NCBI GenBank assembly: GCA_005239795.1
Contig: SBBH01000117.1
Location: forward strand, 1 to 11,932
Origin: Planctomycetales bacterium
GTDB lineage: Bacteria; Planctomycetota; SBBH01
Length of the DNA stretch: 11,932 nt
Direction of reading: 5' to 3'
In this document: positions 6,531 through 11,932 of the stretch, piece after piece
Numbering within the stretch: the first letter of the stretch is position 1
Layout: each line of letters starts with the position of its first letter
The notes under the pieces: model-generated
What the model was told of the DNA's origin: nothing
The model's database searches: none
Seen by the model: only the letters and a program-made list of their open reading frames with translations
Position numbers and translations under genes: made by a program

Positions 6531-7318
6531 GCCTGCTGTCGGCCGAGGGGGTGTCGTTCCGATGGGAGGGGAGGCTGGCCCTCGCGGACGTCTCGGTGGC
6601 ACTTCGGCCCGGCGAGCTGCTGGGGATCGTCGGCCCGAACGGCGCGGGAAAGAGCACGCTTTTAGGGCTTTTGACGGGGCTCTTGACGCCGTCGGCGGAG
6701 ATTGTGCGGATCGGAGGAGAGCCCTTGTCGGCGCTCTCCCGGCGCCAGATCGCCCAGCGCGTGGCGCTCGTGCCGCAGGTCCTGCAGGCGGGATTCGCCT
6801 ATCCCGTGCGCGACTTTGTCGCGATGGGGCGCACGCCCCACTTGGCCCGTTTCCAGCCGGAAGGTCCCCGCGACCGTGAGGCGGTCGCTCAGGCGATGGA
6901 AGAGACACAGACGTCAGCGATCGCCGAGCGCCCCGTGACGGAGCTTTCCGGCGGGGAATGGCAGAGGGTGCTCCTGGCACGGGCCCTGGCTCAAGGAGCG
7001 CCGGTCCTGGCCCTGGACGAGCCGACCTCGCACCTGGACCTCCGGCACCAGATTGACTTTTTAGAAGCGATCCGCCGGCGCCTTTCAAGCGGGGTGCGTG
7101 CCGCCGTCGCGGTGCTTCATGACCTGGCGCTGGCGGCCCGACACTGCACGCGGATTGTCCTCCTGGACCGGGGGAGGGTCCGCGCCGATGGCCCGCCGTC
7201 GGAGAGCCTGACCTCTGATCTCATCTGCGAGATCTTCGGCGTGGAGACACGCCTCCTCAAGGATCCCCAAACCGGATCTCTTGAGGTGATCGTGATTGGA
7301 CCTTCGCTTCCAGGATGA
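6527..7318 (+). CDS. ABC transporter ATPase (BtuD/FepC/HmuV-type)
   Basis: A 263-aa intact nucleotide-binding subunit of the same importer. It has Walker A GPNGAGKST (36-44), Q-loop Gln84 in LVPQ, signature LSGGEWQR (140-147), Walker B LALDE with catalytic Glu165, the D-loop SHLD and switch His198 in VLHDL. The stretch FVAMGRTPHLARF (97-109) is typical of the metal-chelate/cobalamin ATPase subgroup. The GTG start overlaps the permease stop in a GTGA, showing translational coupling to a gene that is now broken. Its stop lies 5 bp from the convergent Hint-tail gene. It is the only undamaged importer gene, so either the damage upstream is recent or the lesions are not real. The substrate is not determined. 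Confidence 0.93.
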   Translation: MSLLSAEGVSFRWEGRLALADVSVALRPGELLGIVGPNGAGKSTLLGLLTGLLTPSAEIVRIGGEPLSALSRRQIAQRVALVPQVLQAGFAYPVRDFVAMGRTPHLARFQPEGPRDREAVAQAMEETQTSAIAERPVTELSGGEWQRVLLARALAQGAPVLALDEPTSHLDLRHQIDFLEAIRRRLSSGVRAAVAVLHDLALAARHCTRIVLLDRGRVRADGPPSESLTSDLICEIFGVETRLLKDPQTGSLEVIVIGPSLPG

Positions 7319-7323
7319 GACTG

Positions 7324-7818
7324 CTACTGCAGTGGGAAAAGGTCCTCTCGTGCCTTATCGAGCGCATCGAATATTACCCTAAACCTAAAGCGTTCAGCAG
7401 GAGATAGCCCTGGGAATTTTCTGATTGCCTCTTCGAGCTGTCTTAAACGGTCTGCGTGAATAACCCCATTGGCGGTCACGTGCGAGACAATTTCTTTTCG
7501 GATCCTAATAATGCGGTCGTACGTGTCGCTTATACCTGCCATATTACGGGCTTTGATAGCAGCGTCGAACGCTTCCCATGCCTCAGTGAATTTGGTCAGA
7601 TTCTCCCGAAAAAATTTTTTGCTGGAGCCATTGTTGTGGACGACAACGCCGACGCCGGCCAGGGCATAGGTCCGCGTCCGCGCCACCTTGAGGTTGTACA
7701 CCGTCTGGGCGCTCACGCTCTTCCGTGTGACGGCGGTGACGACGCTCGCCTCGGCGGCGGGCTCAGGCCGCGTCCCGATGAAAGCGTTTAGAGAAAGGCA
7801 CAGCATCAGCCACGACAT
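7324..7818 (-). CDS. Hint C-terminal block plus unknown domain: orphan polymorphic-toxin tail
   Basis: A 164-aa protein. Residues 1-24 (MSWLMLCLSLNAFIGTRPEP then AAEA) resemble a signal peptide without a basic n-region. Residues 36-62 (TVYNLKVARTRTYALAGVGV then VVHNN) match the end of a Hint/PT-HINT domain, including the final strand and His-Asn junction where the toxin is released in polymorphic toxins. The Hint N-terminal part with its catalytic Cys is absent, so self-cleavage is not expected. Residues 65-164 are a charged, probably all-helical domain (KKFFRENLTKFTEAWEAFDA; RLRQLEEAIRKF; PAERFRFRVIFDALDKARED) that I do not recognise. Hand counts give 48% GC (7441-7500) and 47% (7501-7560) against 73% in an ATPase block, which suggests transfer. 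No immunity gene is visible beside it. The frame is open further upstream, but that part is antisense to the DoxX gene and has no Hint similarity. Confidence 0.6.
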   Translation of the reverse strand: MSWLMLCLSLNAFIGTRPEPAAEASVVTAVTRKSVSAQTVYNLKVARTRTYALAGVGVVVHNNGSSKKFFRENLTKFTEAWEAFDAAIKARNMAGISDTYDRIIRIRKEIVSHVTANGVIHADRLRQLEEAIRKFPGLSPAERFRFRVIFDALDKAREDLFPLQ

Positions 7819-7871
7819 GCCGCTTAATTTCTCATTAAAGCTGTCCGTTGGCAAGCTTGGATTGCAGAGGA

Positions 7872-7900
7872 TTGGCCCCACGGTGGCCTCCCAGTACGAT
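7872..7900 (+). promoter_or_regulatory. Promoter of the DoxX gene
   Basis: TTGGCC (7872-7877) and TACGAT (7895-7900) lie exactly 17 bp apart, four of six matches each. A start of transcription near 7907 would give a leader of under 20 nt that still contains the AAAGGAGGG ribosome site at 7912-7920. Confidence 0.5.
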
Positions 7901-7924
7901 GGGGTCAACGGAAAGGAGGGACCC

Positions 7925-8365
7925 GTGATCGGATTCCTGACGCTGTCGTTTCCCAGGTCGCTTTCTTCGGCGGGGTTTTTAGCGCTTCGCCTGGCGCTGG
8001 GGGCGGTCTTCCTCGGGCATGGGGGGCAGAAGCTCTTTGGCCTTTTTGACGGGCCGGGTCTGGCGAAGACCATCGAAATGTTCGGGGGAACAGGGTTCAC
8101 CCCCGGCTGGCTCTGGGGGACGCTGGCGGCGTGCGGGGAGTTCTTCGGCGGACTGGGTGTGCTCCTGGGGTTTCTTACCCGTTGGTCGGCGCTCTCCCTG
8201 GCGGTCGTGATGAGCGTCGCCATCGTCAAAGTCCATTGGAGCGGGGGATTTTTCCTCCCGACCGGGTTCGAATACTGCGCGGCTCTCCTGGGGATGAGCC
8301 TGTGTCTTTTCTTCGCCGGCCCCGGGAAAATCTCCGTAGATGAACTCCTCACCGGAGGTGAGTGA
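7925..8365 (+). CDS. DoxX-family membrane protein
   Basis: A 146-aa protein with about four hydrophobic helices. Family marks are RLALGAVFLGHGGQKLFGLF (22-41), the following gap and FGGTGFTPGWLWG, then ACGEFFGGLGVLLGFLTRWS (69-88) and VKVHWSGGFFLPTGFEYCAA (101-120). DoxX-family proteins are small integral membrane proteins linked in various bacteria to redox stress or thiosulfate/quinone oxidation; the role here is unknown. The start is GTG at 7925, set by AAAGGAGGG about 5 nt before it; the upstream open frame is antisense to the Hint-tail gene and is not used. It is a single gene, divergent from the Hint-tail gene. Confidence 0.88.
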   Translation: MIGFLTLSFPRSLSSAGFLALRLALGAVFLGHGGQKLFGLFDGPGLAKTIEMFGGTGFTPGWLWGTLAACGEFFGGLGVLLGFLTRWSALSLAVVMSVAIVKVHWSGGFFLPTGFEYCAALLGMSLCLFFAGPGKISVDELLTGGE

Positions 8366-8428
8366 TCTTTTGAGAGGGGACGAAGGAATCGGGCGCGGGG
8401 CGCGAGGGGGTTCGGTACGCCCGAGGAG

Positions 8429-8470
8429 ATGACGGAACCCAAGCTCTTGGTCATCCAGATGGGGCGTTGA
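8429..8470 (+). pseudogene. Possible 5' remnant of a heptosyltransferase-like gene
   Basis: A 13-codon reading frame, MTEPKLLVIQMGR then TGA, sits between DoxX and the response regulator. LLVIQMGR resembles the first strand and loop of GT9 heptosyltransferases (usually ..ILVIRLGRLGD..). A GAGGAG directly abuts the ATG. If not chance, this is the start of a gene whose body has been deleted. Thirteen residues cannot prove it. Confidence 0.2.
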
Positions 8471-8485
8471 GCTCTCCAGCCGCGT

Positions 8486-8513
8486 TTGCCTTTTGATCCC
8501 GGCGGGGTAAGGT
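8486..8513 (+). promoter_or_regulatory. Possible promoter of the HD-GYP gene
   Basis: TTGCCT (8486-8491), 16 bp, then TAAGGT (8508-8513), ending 7 nt before the ATG. The purine stretch overlapping the -10 can also be read as an SD, so the evidence is ambiguous. Confidence 0.3.
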
Positions 8514-8520
8514 GGAGCGC

Positions 8521-9549
8521 ATGGACGCTCCCGCCGCCAGCAAGATCCTCGTGGTCGATGATGAATCCCCTTTCCGGGAGATGCTGAAGGTGATTCTGGA
8601 GGCCGCGGGATATCGGGTCGAGACAGCCTCCGACGGCGAAGAAGCCTGGAGCCAGGTGCGCGAGTTTGCGCCGGATCTCGTGCTGACAGACGTCATGATG
8701 CCAAAACTCAACGGCTATGACTTTTGCAAGCGCTTGCGCGCCGATCGTGAGACCTGGCGTATTCCTGTGATTTTTGTGACGTCGCTGTCGTCCACCGAGG
8801 ACAAGGTGGCGGGGATCGAGGCGGGGGCCGATGACTTCCTGCACAAGCCCCCTTCCAGGGTGGAGCTCTTAGCGCGCGTCCGGTCTCTCCTGCGGATCAA
8901 GACGCTCCATGATTCCCTCGAGGAGGCGGAGAACGTCATCACGACCCTGGCACTCACGGTCGAGGCGAAGGACAACTACACGGAGGGGCACACCGAGCGA
9001 GTCTCGGCCTACGCCATGGCGCTGGGCAAAACGATCGGCCTTGAAGCGGAGGAGGTGGCGGCCCTGCGCCGGGGCGGCATGCTCCACGACATCGGCAAGA
9101 TCGGGACCCCCGAGTCGATCCTGAACAAGCCGGGGGCGCTGACCCGGGAGGAGTTCGAGGTGATCAAGGGGCATGCGGCGATCGGCCACGGGATCTGCAA
9201 GCCGCTCCGGTCGCTTGCGCCTGTGCTTCCCATGATCCGGTGGCATCACGAGAAACTGGACGGCTCCGGCTACCCGGACGGCCTCAAAGGGGAACAGATC
9301 CCGATCGCGGTGCGGATCGTCACGATCGCCGACATCTATGATGCGCTCCGGACCCGCCGTCCCTATAAGATCGCTTTTCCCCAGGATCAGGCGCTCGACC
9401 TCATACAGCAGGAAGTGAAGGCGGGACAGCTCGACAAGGACCTTGTGCAGACGTTCGTTGATCACATCCTGCCGGTCCTGGACGTCGAGACGCGCCCTTT
9501 AGGGCCGCCGCTGGCAAAGATAACCTCGCATCCGGATCTGACCACTTGA
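8521..9549 (+). CDS. Response regulator with HD-GYP domain (c-di-GMP phosphodiesterase)
   Basis: A 342-aa two-domain protein. The receiver domain (about 7-125) has the acidic pair Asp13/Asp14, phosphoacceptor Asp57 (TDVMMPKLNG), Thr87 and Lys109. A helical linker (125-147) leads to the HD-GYP domain with EGHTERV (155-161), the HD pair of MLHDIGKIG (189-190), His218, HHEKLDGSGYPDGL (242-255, containing the GYP) and DIYDALRTRRPYK. All metal and signature residues are present, so it should hydrolyse c-di-GMP when phosphorylated; this class controls motility and biofilm. No histidine kinase is adjacent, so its partner is elsewhere. A GTG at 8512 is also in frame, but ATG 8521 is preferred: it is preceded both by an SD-like AAGGTGG (5 nt gap) and by a -10-like TAAGGT (7 nt gap), so the message could be either leadered or leaderless. 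Confidence 0.93.
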   Translation: MDAPAASKILVVDDESPFREMLKVILEAAGYRVETASDGEEAWSQVREFAPDLVLTDVMMPKLNGYDFCKRLRADRETWRIPVIFVTSLSSTEDKVAGIEAGADDFLHKPPSRVELLARVRSLLRIKTLHDSLEEAENVITTLALTVEAKDNYTEGHTERVSAYAMALGKTIGLEAEEVAALRRGGMLHDIGKIGTPESILNKPGALTREEFEVIKGHAAIGHGICKPLRSLAPVLPMIRWHHEKLDGSGYPDGLKGEQIPIAVRIVTIADIYDALRTRRPYKIAFPQDQALDLIQQEVKAGQLDKDLVQTFVDHILPVLDVETRPLGPPLAKITSHPDLTT

Positions 9550-9588
9550 GATAAGGCGCTTGTCTTGAAGGTGGCTTTTCTGGGTGTT

Positions 9589-9608
9589 TGGGCACCAGAT
9601 GGGCACCA
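9589..9608 (+). repeat. Two copies of TGGGCACCA, 11 bp apart
   Basis: TGGGCACCA occurs at 9589-9597 and 9600-9608, one helical turn apart, downstream of the HD-GYP gene and just before the decayed DUF4258 remnant. It could be a binding site or a scar of an inserted element; chance is also possible. The rest of 9550-9658 shows nothing recognisable. Confidence 0.3.
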
Positions 9609-9658
9609 ATCTGGATATGGCACAACGAGGGTGATAGACTACCCGCGCTCTGGGGAAA

Positions 9659-9876
9659 CCGATCACGATTGTGCCGCATGCGCTACGGCGCATGATTGAA
9701 AAGTCAGCTAGAGTCAGGTTGAACGCGCCCTTGTGGCGCCGGATGAGAAAAGGGCAATCAAGTACAATAGGATTCGAGTCGAGAAGAACTTTACGTTTAG
9801 GAAGTTGATGGTGATTTGCAGAGATTATCCGGACGAAGTTTTGGTGATATCGCTATGGCCGACCAGACTCCGATAA
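9659..9876 (+). pseudogene. DUF4258-like toxin-type protein, frameshifted remnant
   Basis: Two frames together give a DUF4258-like small protein. The first (from 9659, possible GTG start at 9671) reads PITIVPHALRRMIEKSARV, with the family's HAxxRM motif. The second (from 9715) reads QVERALVAPDEKRAIKYNRI, then LMVICRDYPDEVLVISLWP and stops with TAA at 9874-9876. The frames join at about 9713-9716; one extra C (GTCCAG for GTCAG) would restore a single reading frame. The middle of the gene is 40% GC by hand count (9781-9840), far below the neighbours, which points to acquisition. It overlaps the DUF2283 start by 22 nt, the usual tight coupling of this gene pair. DUF4258 proteins resemble RelE-type toxins at low similarity; toxicity is not shown. 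The true start is uncertain. Confidence 0.6.
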
Positions 9877-10138
9877 ACGTCTCCTTCCAGTTCAACCCGC
9901 GGGAGAGGGCGGGGTTGAGGCGGTTTATGTCCGCGTTGCCTCCAAGCCCGTCTTCGAAACGGTAGAGATGAGTGAAGACGCCATCGTGGATATCGACAAG
10001 AACGGAGAGCTTGTCGGGATCGAAATTCTCAATCCCGGGAACTTGCGGGTCTTTACGAAAATCGCCCAAAAGTACCACCACCCGGAATTGACATCGAAAG
10101 CGTTACGCGCTCCCATCGACGAACTTCTTCACGCATAA
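9855..10138 (+). pseudogene. DUF2283 (COG5428-like) small protein, frameshifted
   Basis: The ATG at 9855 gives MADQTPINVSFQFNPRE, and another frame then continues with GGVEAVYVRVASKPVFETVE, DAIVDIDKNGELVGIEIL and NPGNLRVFTKIAQKYHHPEL to the TAA at 10136-10138. Together they match the DUF2283 pattern (..YD..EADAVYVRL..ET..VSDDVIVDYDEEGRLVGIEIL..). Neither frame alone is complete: the first runs into a stop after 36 codons, the second has no start before residue 40 of the restored protein. The junction lies in GAGAGGGCGGGG (9903-9914); removing one AG dinucleotide restores a protein of about 93 aa. Usual members are 60-90 aa and commonly follow a DUF4258 gene, as here; they are proposed antitoxins, an inference rather than shown fact. 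Confidence 0.7.
10088..10116 (+). promoter_or_regulatory. Possible tRNA-Leu promoter
   Basis: A perfect -35 TTGACA (10088-10093) lies 17 bp before TCCCAT (10111-10116, three of six), about 37 nt before the mature tRNA. It sits inside the 3' end of the DUF2283 remnant. The -10 is weak. Confidence 0.35.
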
Positions 10139-10153
10139 AAGGCATGCCCCCCC

Positions 10154-10237
10154 GGGCGGGTGGCGGAACAGGCAGACGCTGGGGACTTAAAATCCCCTGG
10201 GGGTAACCTCATGTGGGTTCGATTCCCACCCCGCCCA
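10154..10237 (+). tRNA. tRNA-Leu (anticodon UAA)
   Basis: An 84-nt class II tRNA. The acceptor stem GGGCGGG (10154-10160) pairs with CCCGCCC, with discriminator A at 10237. The D arm is GCGG-AACAGGCAGA-CGC; the anticodon stem GGGGA/TCCCC encloses the loop CTTAAAA with anticodon TAA, which reads UUA leucine codons. There is a long variable arm (GGGGGTAACCTC), and the T arm is GTGGG-TTCGATT-CCCAC. CCA is not encoded; ATTTTTC follows, so the 3' end must be added by CCA transferase. No intrinsic terminator with a 3' T-run follows. Confidence 0.97.
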
Positions 10238-10276
10238 TTTTTCGCGCATCGCGCTTCCAGCGCGAGCGCGAAAAAT
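10237..10276. repeat. 18-bp hairpin directly after the tRNA
   Basis: ATTTTTCGCGC (10237-10247) is the exact reverse complement of GCGCGAAAAAT (10266-10276). Inside, after one bulged A, TCGCGCT (10249-10255) pairs with AGCGCGA (10259-10265) around a TCC loop. The T-run is on the 5' arm, so this is not a standard terminator on either strand. It overlaps the last base of the tRNA and may act in 3'-end processing, or be a repeat element inserted at the tRNA 3' end. Confidence 0.75.
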
Positions 10277-10279
10277 AGA

Positions 10280-10354
10280 GCAGGAGAGAGTAGAAAGGAG
10301 AAAGTAGAGATCTGACAAGAACACTCTCTCCTGCGGTCTACTGTTCTCCTTTCT
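10280..10354. repeat. Purine/pyrimidine tract with two crossing inverted repeats
   Basis: A polypurine stretch (10271-10310) is followed by a polypyrimidine stretch (10323-10366). GCAGGAGAGAGT (10280-10291) is the exact reverse complement of 10323-10334 (12 bp), and AGAAAGGAGAA (10292-10302) of 10344-10354 (11 bp). The order is left1-left2-right1-right2, so the two stems cannot nest; they would cross as a pseudoknot or be alternatives. No gene is seen here. Confidence 0.65.
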
Positions 10355-10387
10355 CCTCCTCTCCCAAGAGCCAAGTTTCGCGTATCG

Positions 10388-10455
10388 TCCACCTACACAC
10401 TTTCGGTGTTACGGTGGATCCGCCGGAGCGGCAAAGCCGCGAAGGCGGAGGATCC
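10388..10455. repeat. Two overlapping palindromic hairpins
   Basis: TCCACC (10388-10393) pairs with GGTGGA (10413-10418), with an inner ACAC/GTGT stem. The second hairpin starts in the same GGA: GGATCC-GCC (10416-10424) pairs with GGC...GGATCC (10444-10455), with an inner GCGGC-AAA-GCCGC (10428-10440). The shape recalls REP-type or other palindromic repeat elements. It lacks the conserved RYYYAAC/GTTRRRY ends of an integron attC. Confidence 0.6.
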
Positions 10456-10568
10456 GGGCCACTCTCCGCGAAATTGTTTTCCCCCAGTGTTTTGGGGATT
10501 GGGTTTTGGGATTTCACTGCACCGCATGAACCTTTTCAGAGATAGGGAAACGGATATTTTACATCTTC

Positions 10569-10602
10569 TTGACTTCTGGTGCGAAGCGGCGAGCGGTATG
10601 CT
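10569..10602 (+). promoter_or_regulatory. Possible promoter elements of the HEAT-repeat gene
   Basis: TTGACT (10569-10574) and TATGCT (10597-10602, the same hexamer as at 3958) lie 22 bp apart, too far for a standard pair, so they may belong to different promoters. TATGCT ends 7 nt before a GTG at 10610 and 10 nt before the ATG at 10613. The rest of 10456-10612 is AT-richer, with a partial G-tract series (10494-10510), and holds no gene I can support. Confidence 0.3.
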
Positions 10603-10612
10603 TTTTTGAGTG

Positions 10613-11932
10613 ATGAGGCGAGGCGTTGCCGTCACGGTAGCTCTTTCCGCGGCCTTTCTGGTCGCCGCGTCCCGTCTGGAAGCGGCACAAGGCAGCGTGC
10701 TGCCGAGCGGAACTCCACAGGATCTTGTCGAAAAGCTGGGGGATGAAAACCTCGAGGTCCGGCAGGCCGCTTTCAACGCGTGGCTAGACCTAGGCGCGAA
10801 AGATCCGGACGGCGCCCTGAAACTCCTCCCGGCAAGCCATCCGGACCCGGAGGTCATGGCTTCCTGTGACGCGCTCCGGGCGCGGATCCCTTGGGAAGGA
10901 AAGTACCGCCGGGTCCTGGGGCTCTTGGAGAACGACCCGGCCCTGGCCGTCCCTTTCCAGGCGGTTTTCCAGGAGACCGATGGTAAGGGAAAGGCGCTTT
11001 CAGCTTTTGCTGAAGCATCTGCCGCGCGCCCTGGAAGGGCCAAGGCCCTAACCGCTCTTCTGCGGGAGCTTGTGCCGTCGGCAGAAGCGGCGCCGGGATG
11101 GGAAGGGGTGTTTAGGTTCTTGGAAGCCGAGTATGCGCGCGGTTGGGATGGCGTTTTCTCATTCTTGGAAAAGATTGAGGGGGACGGCCCAATGGGGCGC
11201 GCCCTGGTGCAAGGCTTCGCGCGCCACGAGCGCGCCCAGGAAAAGATCCCTCAGGTCCTGGGGGAATGGGCCGCGAGAGATGCGGGCATCCTGCCGCTTC
11301 TGATTCCTTTTCTGAAATCCGCCGATTACCAGGTGCGAAGGAGCGCCGCCGCCGCTCTAGGGAGCGCGCGCGATCCGGCGGCTGTTCTGGCGCTTGGAAA
11401 CCCTTTGCTCGCAGATCCGCACCCGCTTGTCCGCATCGCCGCCGTGAGCGCGCTCGAGAGAAGTTTTAAGGCCGCCGCACCCGGCGCCGAGGAAGCCGAC
11501 CGGCGGCGCTGGGCCGACGACATCTCGAGCGCCCTGGAGCCTCTTCTGGGGAACAAGGCGCTTGTGTCAAGGGTCCTTCAGGCCCTTTGCCAGATCGACG
11601 GCCCGCGCCACTTTCCCCGCGCGCTCTCCCTTTTGGCGAATCCCGAGCCCGAGGTCCGTTCGGCCGCGGCGGATCTCCTGGGCCGTTCAGGCGACCCCGC
11701 ATGGGCGCCTCGACTCATCACGCTCTTGGGCGATCCGGACGTGGGCGTCCAGTGCGCCGCGCTGAGGGCGCTTTTATGGCTCGACTCCCCGACCGTGATT
11801 CCCGATGTCATCCGATCGCTCGAACGCGGTCTCGAAGGGTTGGATTCGGAGCAATGCGCGTTCCTGATGAGCCCTGAATTTGACAGGCGGTTCAGCCCTT
11901 CTTCTTCCGAGGCCGTACCGCAACATTTTCGG
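10613..11932 (+). CDS. Secreted HEAT-repeat protein (partial, runs off the window)
   Basis: Open for 440 codons to the window edge with no stop. Residues 1-26 form a signal peptide (MRRG, then a hydrophobic VAVTVALSAAFLVAAS). The body consists of HEAT-like helical pairs with the usual D-P-x-V-R signature: ENLEVRQAAFNAWLDLG (45-61), SADYQVRRSAAAALGSARD (about 235-254), DPHPLVRIAAVSALER (about 268-283), NPEPEVRSAAADLLG (about 344-358) and DPDVGVQCAALRALLWL (about 374-390). The middle (about 85-225) is more divergent. HEAT arrays are protein-protein scaffolds; the signal peptide places this one in the envelope or outside. No SD precedes the ATG; a GTG one codon upstream is an alternative start. 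The C terminus and any further domain are not in the window. Confidence 0.85.
   Translation, partial: MRRGVAVTVALSAAFLVAASRLEAAQGSVLPSGTPQDLVEKLGDENLEVRQAAFNAWLDLGAKDPDGALKLLPASHPDPEVMASCDALRARIPWEGKYRRVLGLLENDPALAVPFQAVFQETDGKGKALSAFAEASAARPGRAKALTALLRELVPSAEAAPGWEGVFRFLEAEYARGWDGVFSFLEKIEGDGPMGRALVQGFARHERAQEKIPQVLGEWAARDAGILPLLIPFLKSADYQVRRSAAAALGSARDPAAVLALGNPLLADPHPLVRIAAVSALERSFKAAAPGAEEADRRRWADDISSALEPLLGNKALVSRVLQALCQIDGPRHFPRALSLLANPEPEVRSAAADLLGRSGDPAWAPRLITLLGDPDVGVQCAALRALLWLDSPTVIPDVIRSLERGLEGLDSEQCAFLMSPEFDRRFSPSSSEAVPQHFR

Noticed and set aside
7819..8844. Upstream in-frame extension of the Hint-tail gene on the minus strand (506 codons in all)
   Set aside because: It is antisense to DoxX and to the start of the HD-GYP gene, has no Hint similarity, and is Arg/Pro/Ser-rich. 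The ATG at 7818 begins the plausible protein.
9550..9658. Integrase remnant beside the tRNA
   Set aside because: Neither strand gives recombinase motifs; only a 9-bp direct repeat is seen.
10237..10276. Intrinsic terminator of the tRNA
   Set aside because: The T-run is in the 5' arm; on either strand the 3' side of the hairpin is not followed by T residues.
10388..10455. Integron attC site
   Set aside because: The conserved RYYYAAC/GTTRRRY ends are lacking and no integrase or cassette array is visible.
1..11932. CRISPR array, rRNA genes or complete insertion sequence
   Set aside because: No regularly spaced repeats, rRNA-like segments or transposase frames were found.

Overview
This is a GC-rich bacterial window, probably from a Gram-negative chromosome: it encodes a periplasmic binding protein with its ABC importer, and several proteins with N-terminal export signals. 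The mix (bacterial SWIB protein, SGNH hydrolase, TrkA-C/SLC13 permease, DoxX, REC-HD-GYP regulator, HEAT-repeat protein, Hint-tail protein, tRNA without encoded CCA) fits a large-genome environmental lineage, but nothing here fixes the phylum. Several start codons lack a Shine-Dalgarno sequence and instead carry a -10-like hexamer 6-7 nt upstream, which suggests that leaderless mRNAs are common in this organism.

Layout, left to right. (1) 1-1228: the end of an unidentified gene, then an intact SGNH/GDSL hydrolase on the + strand. (2) 1320-1626: a SWIB-domain protein on the minus strand with a clear SD and a clear terminator. (3) 1767-3551: an SLC13-type permease with two central TrkA-C domains, convergent with a 90-aa unknown protein whose stop codon directly abuts it (3552-3824, minus). 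(4) 3840-3930: a long inverted repeat holding two oppositely directed intrinsic terminators, lying between the divergent promoters of the 90-aa gene and of a 111-aa single-pass membrane protein (3971-4306). (5) 4462-7318: an iron-siderophore/haem/cobalamin-type ABC importer operon (binding protein, FecCD permease, ATPase). The ATPase is intact, but the binding protein has one lesion and the permease six. All five frameshifts fall in poly-G runs, and there are two in-frame TGA codons.

(6) 7324-7818 (minus): a 164-aa protein made of a signal-like leader, the last block of a Hint domain ending in VVVHNN, and an unknown helical C-terminal domain. It looks like an orphan polymorphic-toxin tail in visibly lower-GC DNA. 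(7) 7925-8365 DoxX-family membrane protein, then 8521-9549 a REC-HD-GYP response regulator (predicted c-di-GMP phosphodiesterase). (8) 9659-10138: remnants of an overlapping DUF4258/DUF2283 pair, each interrupted by a frameshift, in low-GC DNA. (9) 10154-10237 tRNA-Leu(UAA), followed by about 375 bp without genes that is packed with inverted repeats. (10) 10613 to the end: a secreted HEAT-repeat protein, open at the right edge.

The window mixes well-kept housekeeping-like genes with three pieces of mobile or decaying DNA: the importer permease, the Hint-tail gene and the DUF4258/DUF2283 pair. The strongest candidates for something new are the Hint-tail protein, the double-terminator inverted repeat and the repeat cluster behind the tRNA.
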